A stretch of 10,129 nt of DNA from Bifidobacterium breve (GCA_945869715.1 CAMBPP010000045.1:1-10129); one strand, 5' to 3'. Positions 1 to 5,554 are shown, counted from the first letter of the stretch. The notes: generated by a model from the sequence alone, not told the origin. Numbers and translations: made by a program.

Positions 1-2
1 GC

Positions 3-149
3 AAAGATGTAGATCCACTGGCAACTGCCTATTGGATCAATGGTCAAATTTTGGGTCGCGTGATGGCCGAAATGAATCAGAGCCAAGTGAACCTCGACCG
101 TTGGGACGAGGTATCTGAAGGCGCAATATTGCACCATCTTTTTGGGTAA
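3..149 (+). CDS. C-terminal fragment of a possible TetR-family regulator (partial, 5' end outside window)
   Basis: An open frame enters at the left edge (codons from base 3) and stops at TAA 147-149, leaving 48 residues. The fragment reads as amphipathic helices with an A-x-x-W-x-x-G-x-x-x-G-R pattern near its start, an acidic stretch with LDRWDEV in the middle, and an end of HHLFG. This resembles the last helices of the ligand-binding domain of actinobacterial TetR regulators, where a W/G-rich helix followed by a D-x-x-x-W-D-x-V helix is common. No DNA-binding domain is visible, so the family is a guess from pattern only. It is convergent with the dioxygenase gene, with 11 bases between the two stop codons. 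Confidence 0.5.
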   Translation, partial: KDVDPLATAYWINGQILGRVMAEMNQSQVNLDRWDEVSEGAILHHLFG

Positions 150-160
150 CTAGCACTTCT

Positions 161-1027
161 CTATTGAGCCTGCTGCCATGGTGGTACCGGGCGCAAACGC
201 GGGTACCACGGGCTACGCAGCGGGTCACCATATTTCAGTTGAAGCGATAGCCCAGGAGTAAGCGGAACTGTTGGCTTGCCTGGTGGCCGCGGTGCATAAA
301 CAATGTCGTCGCCGTACATGCGAATGGTGATTGCGCGACGACTGCTGTTGGGCCCAGTGGGGCCACCGCCATGTAGCACTCCAGGGTGAGCAAGAATAAT
401 GTCGCCAGGTGTGATGTCCCACGAGACAATGTCCCATGCATCGCGGTCGGCTTCAATGTTGGGCAGTGGCGGATACTCGCTTCCAAAATACGGAAGCGTT
501 GGGTCTTCACTCACGCGCCGCGGGTTAAAGCCGTCGTAACGCGTACCGTGATGAGTGCCGCGCACGTATTCCAAACATTCACTCGCAGGCAAGGTGTCGA
601 GGCTGATCCATGCAGAAGCAATTTTGCTTCCTTCCATGGGCCAATAGGGAAGGTCTTGGTGCCAAGGTGTGCGACCACCGTTTGGTCCTTTCACAAACCA
701 CTCATCGGAATACAACCAAATATCGGGCGATTTAAATAGCACTGCCATCATGTCGGCAAGAGGCGAGTCGTACATGAAACGTTGCAACTCTGGTGACACC
801 TCGGTGGTGCGCACGAGTTCAATGAACTCTTGGTCAGTGCCGTCATAGAACAGGTGCTTTTTCTGTCCGGAGTCACCCATCACCCGGTCGAGCCCGAGTT
901 GGAGGAGCAGCAGCCATTCCGGGTGAAGTGCCTGGCGCAAAATGACGATGCCGTCACGTGCGTAGGTGTCACACACCGTGGGTGTGATGAGCGAGACGGC
1001 TTCGGCAGTAGTTGTAGGAAACTCCAT
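161..1027 (-). CDS. Phytanoyl-CoA dioxygenase (PhyH)-family Fe(II)/2-oxoglutarate oxygenase
   Basis: This 288-residue protein has the normal length and layout of PhyH-family non-haem iron oxygenases, soluble enzymes that hydroxylate a substrate while decarboxylating 2-oxoglutarate. The iron-binding facial triad is visible: H123-Q-D125 in the segment TPWHQDLPYWP, and the distal H219 in HPGVLHGGG. R230/R231, about eleven residues further on (SSRRAITIR), would bind the 2-oxoglutarate carboxylate. The double-stranded beta-helix core spans roughly residues 105-240. The substrate cannot be told; bacterial members act on fatty acyl, osmolyte-like and natural-product substrates. The gene is divergent from the short-chain dehydrogenase at 1085, with a 57-bp shared promoter region. 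The start at 1027 is supported by a TAGTGT box 6 bases upstream and the lack of any Shine-Dalgarno sequence. The last codons contain a strong inverted repeat (181-209). Confidence 0.9.
   Translation of the reverse strand: MEFPTTTAEAVSLITPTVCDTYARDGIVILRQALHPEWLLLLQLGLDRVMGDSGQKKHLFYDGTDQEFIELVRTTEVSPELQRFMYDSPLADMMAVLFKSPDIWLYSDEWFVKGPNGGRTPWHQDLPYWPMEGSKIASAWISLDTLPASECLEYVRGTHHGTRYDGFNPRRVSEDPTLPYFGSEYPPLPNIEADRDAWDIVSWDITPGDIILAHPGVLHGGGPTGPNSSRRAITIRMYGDDIVYAPRPPGKPTVPLTPGLSLQLKYGDPLRSPWYPRLRPVPPWQQAQ
181..209. repeat. Perfect inverted repeat with nested stem inside the dioxygenase 3' end
   Basis: GTGGTACC (181-188) and GGTACCAC (202-209) are perfect 8-base inverted arms. Inside them GCG (191-193) pairs with CGC (198-200) around a CAAA loop, so RNA from either strand could form a long, nearly continuous hairpin. 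It lies in the last dozen codons of the dioxygenase, 32 bases past the stop of the convergent gene at 149, which is where a terminator for that plus-strand gene would sit. No U-run follows on either strand, so it is not a classic intrinsic terminator. It may act as a transcript-end stabiliser or be coincidental. Confidence 0.5.
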
Positions 1028-1084
1028 AGCACGACACTAGATCACGTGTGAGCACAGAATTACTAGACGCTGTACCGTGCGGTT
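1028..1084. promoter_or_regulatory. Divergent promoter region with two leaderless-type -10 boxes
   Basis: This 57-bp spacer separates the divergent dioxygenase and dehydrogenase starts. On the plus strand TACCGT (1073-1078) ends exactly 6 bases before the dehydrogenase ATG. On the minus strand TAGTGT (1039-1034) ends exactly 6 bases before the dioxygenase ATG. Both match the actinobacterial TAnnnT -10 pattern, and both would place the transcription start at or next to the A of the ATG, giving leaderless mRNAs. Neither start has a Shine-Dalgarno sequence. A CACGTG palindrome (1043-1048) lies between them and could be an operator, though six bases are too few to assert this. Confidence 0.5.
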
Positions 1085-2044
1085 ATGGCTTTACCGAAGA
1101 TTCTTGACGATGCATTAGACACCCTAGTTGTTCCGGGTTTTTCACGAATTGGTTACCTCGTGCGAGCTGGACAATTTGACCCACTTGACCACAATGCGTT
1201 GGCAGGGAAAACAGTTGTCATCACTGGGCCAACGTCGGGGTTGGGAAGTGCCGCAGCACATCAACTAGCAGCGATGGGTGCAGATTTAATTCTTGTTGGT
1301 CGATCAGCAGAGAAACTTGAACGCACGAAGAGCGAACTTGTTCGAGGCTCGGAAACTCAGAATTTTCAGATTGTCGTAGCCGACATGGGTGATCTTGAGG
1401 CCGTGCGTCAAGCTTCTCAGCTCATACTTAAATCCACGACAACCCTTCACGCATTGATTCACAATGCAGGTGCGCTTTTAAAGACTCGTGAAGTGTCGCC
1501 GCAGGGTTATGAAGCAACAATTGCCACCCAAGTTTTAGGGCCACATCAGATGACAACAGATCTTCTTCCATTACTGAGGTCTTCTTCAGGGCGAGTGATC
1601 ACGGTGTCGTCGGGTGGCATGTATGGAGCCACATTGACAAATGCTGCACTCAATCAATCTCCAGAGATGTTGCCTGCGCAATACGACGGCACACGCCAGT
1701 ACGCCATTGCTAAACGTATTCAGGTCACTCTCAATGAGATGTGGGCTATTCGCGAACCACTAGTTTCATTTGCGGCAATGCATCCGGGCTGGGCAGATAC
1801 TCCAGGAGTACAAGAGTCGCTTCCGGCTTTTCGACGTGTCATGAAGCCGCTCTTGCGTAGTTCTGAACAAGGAGCCGACACCATCTGCTGGCTGGCATCT
1901 TGCAGCGAAAAAATTGATTCAGGCAAGTTCTGGTGTGATCGTGCTAGTCGAACGACTCATCGCTTGTCTCGCACTCGCAAGTCGGATACTCCTGAAGCTC
2001 GTGCGGCACTGTGGAAGTGGTGCAATGAGCGCATCACGCAATAA
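1085..2044 (+). CDS. Short-chain dehydrogenase/reductase (SDR), classical type
   Basis: This 319-residue NAD(P)-dependent oxidoreductase has a Rossmann fold. The visible motifs in order are the dinucleotide-binding TGPTSGLG (residues 47-54), the acidic VADMGDL segment near residue 100, HNAG (126-129, the conserved NAG of beta-4), the catalytic serine in TVSSGG (S175 or S176), and the catalytic Y206-x-x-x-K210 (YAIAK). Then HPGW follows, as in DHRS12/retinol dehydrogenase-like SDRs. About 40 residues precede the Rossmann core, longer than a minimal SDR but usual for this subgroup. The GR after beta-2 (VGRSAEK) suggests NADP(H) preference, which is an inference. The substrate is unknown. The ATG at 1085 is favoured by a TACCGT box 6 bases upstream. 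The gene is convergent with the TetR gene, with only 4 bases between stop codons. Confidence 0.92.
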   Translation: MALPKILDDALDTLVVPGFSRIGYLVRAGQFDPLDHNALAGKTVVITGPTSGLGSAAAHQLAAMGADLILVGRSAEKLERTKSELVRGSETQNFQIVVADMGDLEAVRQASQLILKSTTTLHALIHNAGALLKTREVSPQGYEATIATQVLGPHQMTTDLLPLLRSSSGRVITVSSGGMYGATLTNAALNQSPEMLPAQYDGTRQYAIAKRIQVTLNEMWAIREPLVSFAAMHPGWADTPGVQESLPAFRRVMKPLLRSSEQGADTICWLASCSEKIDSGKFWCDRASRTTHRLSRTRKSDTPEARAALWKWCNERITQ

Positions 2045-2053
2045 CTAGTTATT
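2040..2053. repeat. 14-bp AT-rich perfect palindrome carrying both convergent stop codons
   Basis: AATAACTAGTTATT is its own reverse complement. The TAA at 2042-2044 ends the plus-strand dehydrogenase, and its mirror image TTA at 2049-2051 ends the minus-strand TetR gene. A U-rich tract (TTTCTTTTTCTT) follows on the plus strand, so a weak terminator for the dehydrogenase transcript is conceivable. The stem is AT-only apart from one C-G pair and would be unstable. I report what is seen and do not claim function. Confidence 0.35.
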
Positions 2054-2693
2054 TCTTTTTCTTGGCTTTAGGTTTTTCCCACTCCAAAGCAGCCTGAACC
2101 GTTTCGCCGGACAGGCTCATGTATCCGATGTAGGAGAGGAGATCTTGCTTTTGCAACTCAGTCATGTCGTTCACCTCGGCAAATGTGCCCAAGGCTTGAA
2201 TGAGCAATGTTCCCGCAAGAATGAGGTTCATCCTCGTGCGGTCGTTGACGTTGGGATTCAGGGACTGCGAAAAGACCGATTCAAGAACTAATTTCTGACT
2301 CGATTGGAATCGCTCAGGGCTCACACCACAACCCAACAAGTACGCAATTGTTCGCACTCGTGCTTGCGATAACTGCATCACGTCAACGTTGCCTTCGAGA
2401 ACGACATTGAGCCTCGTCGTATCGTCGCCACTGGTTTGAAGAAAGACACCAAGAAATGCCGCTTCTATCGCTTGGCTCAAGAGCTCCTCTCGAGACCCGA
2501 AGTAGCGAGCCACATAATCGGTGTGAACACCCGATGCGTCGCAGATTTTTGCAACGGTGACCTCGCCAGGTGCGTATTGAAGCAACAGTTGGGTGGTGGT
2601 ACTCAACATACGCATAGTGGCCTCGGCCTGACTGAGGCGTGGCTTTTTTGAGGCGGTAACGGGTGGAGACTTTTTCCGTGGTACTGGCGCCAT
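2049..2693 (-). CDS. TetR-family transcriptional regulator
   Basis: This 214-residue protein has an N-terminal TetR DNA-binding domain. A basic leader (RKKSPP, KKPRL) precedes helix 1, and the helix-turn-helix lies at about residues 45-72, reading VTVAKICDASGVHTDYVARYF then GSREELL. That is the expected A-x-x-x-G-V...Y-x-x-F pattern, with helix 4 starting after the turn. Residues 75-195 form the helical ligand and dimer domain, with no recognisable ligand signature. The protein ends in a lysine tail (KPKAKKKK), which is uncommon and could add non-specific DNA affinity. The neighbouring convergent dehydrogenase or divergently oriented genes may be targets, but no operator was identified. The start at 2693 is backed by a TACGAT box ending 6 bases upstream. 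Confidence 0.9.
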   Translation of the reverse strand: MAPVPRKKSPPVTASKKPRLSQAEATMRMLSTTTQLLLQYAPGEVTVAKICDASGVHTDYVARYFGSREELLSQAIEAAFLGVFLQTSGDDTTRLNVVLEGNVDVMQLSQARVRTIAYLLGCGVSPERFQSSQKLVLESVFSQSLNPNVNDRTRMNLILAGTLLIQALGTFAEVNDMTELQKQDLLSYIGYMSLSGETVQAALEWEKPKAKKKK

Positions 2694-2877
2694 GATTCAA
2701 TCGTAATGGGCTCAGATTTTTTCTACGTGCATCACATATTGGGGAAAATCTCGCCGAAGCGGCCAAAAATCTGTGTCCTTGGTTAAGCAATGGGCGTTTT
2801 CGGGTACGGGGGAACTAACATAAGAACGGATCTTTTCGGCGTTCCGAGTGGAGTTTGCTCAGAATTCCAATCGTTCT
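2694..2877. promoter_or_regulatory. Intergenic region: TetR promoter (minus) and tRNA-Lys leader (plus)
   Basis: These 184 bases hold no convincing gene. At the left end, TACGAT (2705-2700, minus) ends 6 bases before the TetR ATG and is the likely -10 box of a leaderless transcript. The right half should contain the tRNA promoter. TAACAT (2816-2821, plus) is a possible -10 box about 57 bases before the tRNA, but no good -35 partner is seen, so that part is weak. Confidence 0.4.
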
Positions 2878-2950
<73 letters not shown>

Positions 2951-2961
2951 CTTTTATTTGG

Positions 2962-3555
2962 CTATTTCCTGTGGCCGTAAGCACTTGTTGGTGCGCCAGG
3001 AGTGAGCGTTGCTGTCATGCCAATTTCCCCCGAAGCAATACCTGCGCGCACATGTGCAAATGCATCGTTGTATTCCTCCACTGTTTCGCACGAGTGTTCG
3101 TAAATATTCATGCACTCCAGTGAAGTAAGCCATGGTGTGGTGGAGAGCGAAACATTGGTGATGCGAAAGCGTTGAGCGCGAATAAAACCAGGGCATGCAA
3201 GCACGTCGGGTAAATGTTGTTGGCTGTACCAGCGGTGGTATTCGTCAGCATCGGCTGGGGTGAGCGGTTGGTTGTAAGTAACGAAAACTCCGCGTGGTGT
3301 TGTGGCGGGGTTTGCGTTGCTGGCGAGCTCGGGCTCGATGGGCAGATAAAACATTGAGCGGGTATCGGCGTAGTGATGTTGCTGAGCGATGGGGTCGAGG
3401 TCAGCGGCACCGTTGACTTCCCAAGACTGCACGAGAAGGTGTGTTTCGGGGAAAGGGTTCCAGCCATCGAATGCCCTGTACACGGCAGATTCCGTAGCCA
3501 TGGGGAGCGGTTGAATAGCAGGGTCTTGGGTGAGAACAAGGAGAACAGCCTTCAT
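2962..3555 (-). CDS. EthD-like dimeric alpha-beta barrel protein with a shortened first repeat
   Basis: This 197-residue protein is a paralogue of the gene at 3844-4554. Both begin MKAVL-V-LT, both carry AFDGW, and their second halves align closely. The C-terminal repeat has the EthD-like signature WYSQQHLPDVLACPGF (residues 109-124), then QRF, IYEH (151-154) and a YNDAFAHVRAGIASGEI helix. In the N-terminal repeat the corresponding WY-x-x-x-H-x-P-x-x-L-x-x-PG stretch is missing: 32 residues separate the start from DGW, against 50 in the paralogue. EthD-type domains form ferredoxin-like dimers, and their biochemical role is generally unclear. The start at 3555 is chosen because it reproduces the paralogue's N terminus and has CATGAT 6 bases upstream. 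An alternative ATG lies at 3585, and an AGGAG (minus, 3575-3571) lies between the two. Confidence 0.8.
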   Translation of the reverse strand: MKAVLLVLTQDPAIQPLPMATESAVYRAFDGWNPFPETHLLVQSWEVNGAADLDPIAQQHHYADTRSMFYLPIEPELASNANPATTPRGVFVTYNQPLTPADADEYHRWYSQQHLPDVLACPGFIRAQRFRITNVSLSTTPWLTSLECMNIYEHSCETVEEYNDAFAHVRAGIASGEIGMTATLTPGAPTSAYGHRK

Positions 3556-3713
3556 CTCTTCATCATGGCACTCCTGCGTGGGCATTTGAGAAAGAAGCCC
3601 GTAGGCTTTTTACGCCGGCTTGTGTGCGTTGTTCCAACCCTTCAACACTCCAAGCCGGTTTTTCATGCCCATACGGGGCTTTACGAAGTGGCATAGCGCC
3701 AAAGGGAGCCCCA
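3556..3713. promoter_or_regulatory. Divergent spacer between EthD-like paralogue and small Lys-rich ORF, with a UACG hairpin
   Basis: This spacer holds the start signals of both neighbours. CATGAT (3567-3562, minus) ends 6 bases before the EthD-like ATG. GGGAG (3704-3708, plus) is a Shine-Dalgarno sequence for the small ORF. A hairpin at 3592-3611 pairs AAGAAGCC with GGCTTTTT. On the minus strand its loop is UACG closed by C-G, a very stable UNCG tetraloop, followed by CTTCTTTCTC-type sequence. It could end minus-strand transcripts arriving from the CMD/EthD operon, or act on the plus strand where T bases close the stem. Neither role is proven. Confidence 0.35.
3592..3611 (-). terminator. Possible terminator hairpin with UNCG-type loop
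   Basis: On the minus strand the RNA would read AAAAAGCC-UACG-GGCUUCUU, an 8-pair stem with one G-U pair and a C(UACG)G tetraloop. It lies downstream of the CMD/EthD operon (whose last coupled gene ends at 3844) and just upstream of the next minus-strand gene start at 3555. The tail is U/C-rich rather than a pure U-run, so efficiency is doubtful. Confidence 0.3.
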
Positions 3714-3851
3714 ATGAAGTGGCACGAACGAGAAAATGCAGAGGCATCGAAGAGGTCTTTGAATAAGCAGGAAGCTTTGCGTGAAAAGATTGCGCAGATG
3801 AAAGCTGAAGCTGAGAAGAAGAAAAAAGCAGAGCCGACTAAGGCTAAGTAA
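3714..3851 (+). CDS. Small lysine/glutamate-rich hypothetical protein (45 aa)
   Basis: This 45-codon ORF begins with ATG at 3714, eight or so bases after a clear GGGAG ribosome binding site, and ends at TAA 3849-3851. The product starts MKWHERENAEASKRSL and continues as one highly charged amphipathic helix, with a lysine cluster (EAEKKKKAE) at residues 32-40 and the end PTKAK. It has a coiled-coil or nucleic-acid-binding look. No family is recognised. It is encoded opposite to the two EthD-like genes that flank it and overlaps the end of the upstream one (3844-4554) by 8 bases, tail to tail. Its good ribosome binding site distinguishes it from the leaderless-looking neighbours. It could also be a chance ORF, since AAG/GAA-rich stretches stay open easily. 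Confidence 0.6.
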   Translation: MKWHERENAEASKRSLNKQEALREKIAQMKAEAEKKKKAEPTKAK

Positions 3852-4554
3852 TTTGCTCGCTGATGCGCGCGTAAGCGGGCGCAGGGTTATTTGAGGTAAT
3901 GACATCTGACATGTGAATGTCACCCGACTTAATTCCACTGATGATGTGCGCGAATGAAGCGTTATAGCTATCGAGGTCGCTTGCGCTGTGTTCGTATATT
4001 GCGAGAAATTGATGTTCGCAGACCCAAGGCTGTTTCACCATGTTGATGTTGGTTGCGGCAAAACGCTGTGCAGCAAGAAAGCCTGGTAAGGAAAGAATTT
4101 CGGGGAGATGTGTTTCTTCGTACCAGAGATGAAAGTCATTTTCTAGCTCTGGGGTAGTTGGGCTGGAGTACGCCATGAATACTGAGTTAGGTACGCGTAA
4201 TTGTGTATTTGGGCCAACGTGGCGTGGGGCTTCTTCAACGTAGTACAGCGCACGCATGGTGGCACGGTCCATGACGTTGTTAGGTGAGCGTCGCATTTCA
4301 TCGTCGGCAATGCGGCGCATGTGCTCGTCGGAAATTTCTTGCAGATGTTCAATGCTGCGAACATCAAGTTCATACAACGTGAGATATTTCTGATCGAACA
4401 CTTGCCAGCCGTCAAATGCTTTGTAGCGCGTGGCCGATACGTAGCCAGGCACAGCAAGTACATCGGGCACATGAATATTGGTGTACCAGTCGTTGTAGGC
4501 AGCCTCTGCTTCTGTGCTTGCAGGGTTCGTTAGTACAACGAGAACGGCTTTCAT
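3844..4554 (-). CDS. EthD-like protein with two dimeric alpha-beta barrel repeats
   Basis: This 236-residue protein has two tandem ferredoxin-like domains. Repeat 1 shows YNDWYTNIHVPDVLAVPGYV (residues 20-39) followed by the TRYKAFDGW strand and a LTLYELD strand. Repeat 2 shows FHLWYEETHLPEILSLPGF (141-159), then QRFAATNIN, LAIYEH (184-189) and a final helix. WY-x-x-x-H-x-P is the hallmark of EthD and related small dimeric alpha-beta barrel proteins, which often accompany oxidative degradation genes but have no settled reaction. A two-repeat protein would form the barrel within one chain. Its ATG (4554-4552) overlaps the stop of the CMD-like selenoprotein gene in an ATGA (4554-4551), so the two are translationally coupled. 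The shortened paralogue at 2962-3555 is probably a duplicate. Confidence 0.87.
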   Translation of the reverse strand: MKAVLVVLTNPASTEAEAAYNDWYTNIHVPDVLAVPGYVSATRYKAFDGWQVFDQKYLTLYELDVRSIEHLQEISDEHMRRIADDEMRRSPNNVMDRATMRALYYVEEAPRHVGPNTQLRVPNSVFMAYSSPTTPELENDFHLWYEETHLPEILSLPGFLAAQRFAATNINMVKQPWVCEHQFLAIYEHSASDLDSYNASFAHIISGIKSGDIHMSDVITSNNPAPAYARISEQIT

Positions 4555-5057
4555 GTTGGTTTAACCCAGTTTCCTTGTGCGTCGAAGATAAGTGGTGTGA
4601 GTTCGCCCTCTTGTACCTCAACATCGGTGCCAAGAGAAACGGGAACTTTTTGGTAATTCCATTTCATCACATCGACGGTGAGTTCAATAATTTGGTCGCG
4701 CGTGAAATGCAAGAGAAGATCTGCTTTTTGCTGCGGGGTAATACCACCAGGTTGGGTCATCAGTGCATCGGCGTAGCGCAGAGCGGCTTTGTGACGTTCA
4801 GACAGAGTGCTTGTTTCGTAGTGATCTACTTCTGCAATGGTGGATTCGTTCAGACCATCTTGTTTGGCAACTGCCAAACGAACAGATAGTCAAGTTTTAC
4901 AGTCGTGGTAGCGCGCGCAACGCAGCCGCACGAGCTCTGTAGTGATGGGGTCGAGCGCTGTCATGCGTACTACCGCTGCTTGCCAGTCGCCGAGTGGAGT
5001 GCGCAATGGAACTGCTGCGTAAGTTTTTGGTGCGATGCGTGCGATGCGAGTGTTCAT
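4551..5057 (-). CDS. CMD/AhpD-family selenoprotein candidate with a C-x-x-U redox motif (in-frame UGA)
   Basis: The frame opens at ATG 5057-5055, has a single TGA at 4892-4890 (codon 56), and ends at TGA 4553-4551, giving 168 residues if the first TGA is selenocysteine. The first part runs MNTRIARIAPKTY to ELVRLRCARYHDCKT. The part after the TGA starts LSVRLAVAKQDGLNES and includes LSERHKAALRYADALM and DVMKWNYQKVPVSLG, typical of AhpD-like proteins. The motif is C53-K-T-U56, with U replacing the resolving or peroxidatic cysteine of CxxC. E41, twelve residues before C53, sits where the AhpD proton-relay glutamate lies. The usual histidine four residues after the motif is R60. A SECIS-like hairpin follows the TGA. 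ATGA overlaps join both flanking genes. Expected role: thiol/selenol peroxidase or disulfide reductase chemistry in the cytoplasm; substrate unknown. The alternative is a single nonsense mutation. A TTG at 4877 would give only a truncated product lacking the motif. Confidence 0.82.
4862..4892 (-). promoter_or_regulatory. Bacterial SECIS-like element directly after the in-frame UGA
   Basis: On the minus strand, after UGA (4892-4890) come ten bases, then GUUUGGC (4879-4873), loop AGUU (4872-4869) and GCCAAAC (4868-4862), a perfect 7-bp stem. The loop begins 17 bases after the UGA and has G as its second base. Bacterial SECIS elements typically have a small apical loop with a G in the first two positions, about 16-37 bases downstream of the UGA, recognised by SelB. 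This one fits all three criteria as I remember them, with the spacing at the short end. It lies within coding sequence, as bacterial SECIS elements do. Confidence 0.72.
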
Positions 5058-5500
5058 TGATCTTCTCCAAACAAAGTTTGCCAGGCCAGGGAAATGCGGA
5101 TGCGTTGTTCAACTACCAAGAGAGCGCTCACGAAGTCGGCGAGTTCTTGTTGTCCTAAGAGTTCACCCACACGTAGGGCGGTGGTTTCTTGCAGGCTTGC
5201 TACGTCAATAACGAATTCTTCGGTGAATGCAAGGCAGGCTTTTTCTGCGTCTGTAAAAAGCGGCGACAGTGGCCATTGCGAAAGTGCACTGCGCTTTTCG
5301 GCGGCAAGTGCAGCTTGCGGTGTGTTGATGGAAAGTTCGGCTTGTGCCCCAAGCATGCTGGCAATACGCAGGCGACACAGTTCCAAAATGTGTGGGTCGA
5401 CGGTGACCCATGCGGCTTCGTGGGCGGCGGTGAGTTGTTCTAAGACATCGGGGAACTGCGCCAAATGGGCGCTCAACGTGGCTGATGTGGCGGTAGTCAT
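5054..5500 (-). CDS. CMD/AhpD-fold protein lacking the redox cysteines
   Basis: This 148-residue protein has the helical CMD/AhpD fold and is a paralogue of the next gene. It has ILELCRLRIASML (residues 38-50) where that gene has ELVRLRCARYHDC, and its second half (FTDAEKACLAFTEEFVIDV, then a helix ending RIRISLAW) matches the neighbour's LSERHKAALRYADALM...DVMKWNYQK region. E40 aligns with the AhpD-type glutamate, but A52 and E55 stand where the neighbour has C53 and U56, so the redox pair is absent. C42 lies elsewhere in the helix. I infer a structural or substrate-binding partner, perhaps in a mixed oligomer, since CMD proteins form trimers and hexamers. Its TGA overlaps the ATG of the selenoprotein gene (ATGA, 5057-5054). 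The start at 5500 has AAGG just upstream and TATATT 8 bases upstream. Confidence 0.85.
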   Translation of the reverse strand: MTTATSATLSAHLAQFPDVLEQLTAAHEAAWVTVDPHILELCRLRIASMLGAQAELSINTPQAALAAEKRSALSQWPLSPLFTDAEKACLAFTEEFVIDVASLQETTALRVGELLGQQELADFVSALLVVEQRIRISLAWQTLFGEDQ

Positions 5501-5554
5501 GCCTTATCAATATATGCCATCCGTAAGGTACTTTTTCCAAGGCAGAATAGGGTC
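5501..5554. promoter_or_regulatory. Divergent promoter region between the CMD/EthD operon and the crotonase-copA pair
   Basis: In this 54-bp spacer, on the plus strand, CAGAAT (5543-5548) ends exactly 6 bases before the crotonase ATG, the same geometry as other starts in the window. On the minus strand TATATT (5514-5509) ends 8 bases before the CMD ATG, so its mRNA would be leaderless or carry a one- or two-base leader. AAGG (minus, 5505-5502) might serve as a weak ribosome binding site. No clear -35 box is seen. No copper-responsive (CsoR/CopY-type) inverted repeat was noticed. Confidence 0.45.

Noticed and set aside
386..739. A 117-codon plus-strand ORF
   Set aside because: It is antisense to the dioxygenase, whose iron-binding motifs are intact, and the product matches no known pattern.
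4551..4877. Stand-alone 108-residue CMD gene starting at TTG 4877
   Set aside because: It would lack the active-site half of the fold and would start within the SECIS-like hairpin. The in-frame upstream 55 codons match the missing part of the family, and the ATG at 5057 is coupled to the previous gene.
4551..5057. Pseudogene with a simple nonsense mutation
   Set aside because: It cannot be fully excluded, but the TGA falls exactly on the redox-motif position, a SECIS-like hairpin follows, no other lesion is present, and both gene junctions are intact.
4897..5112. A 71-codon minus-strand ORF covering the region upstream of the in-frame TGA
   Set aside because: It is in a different frame from the CMD sequence and its product has no family character. 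It is a shadow of the true frame.
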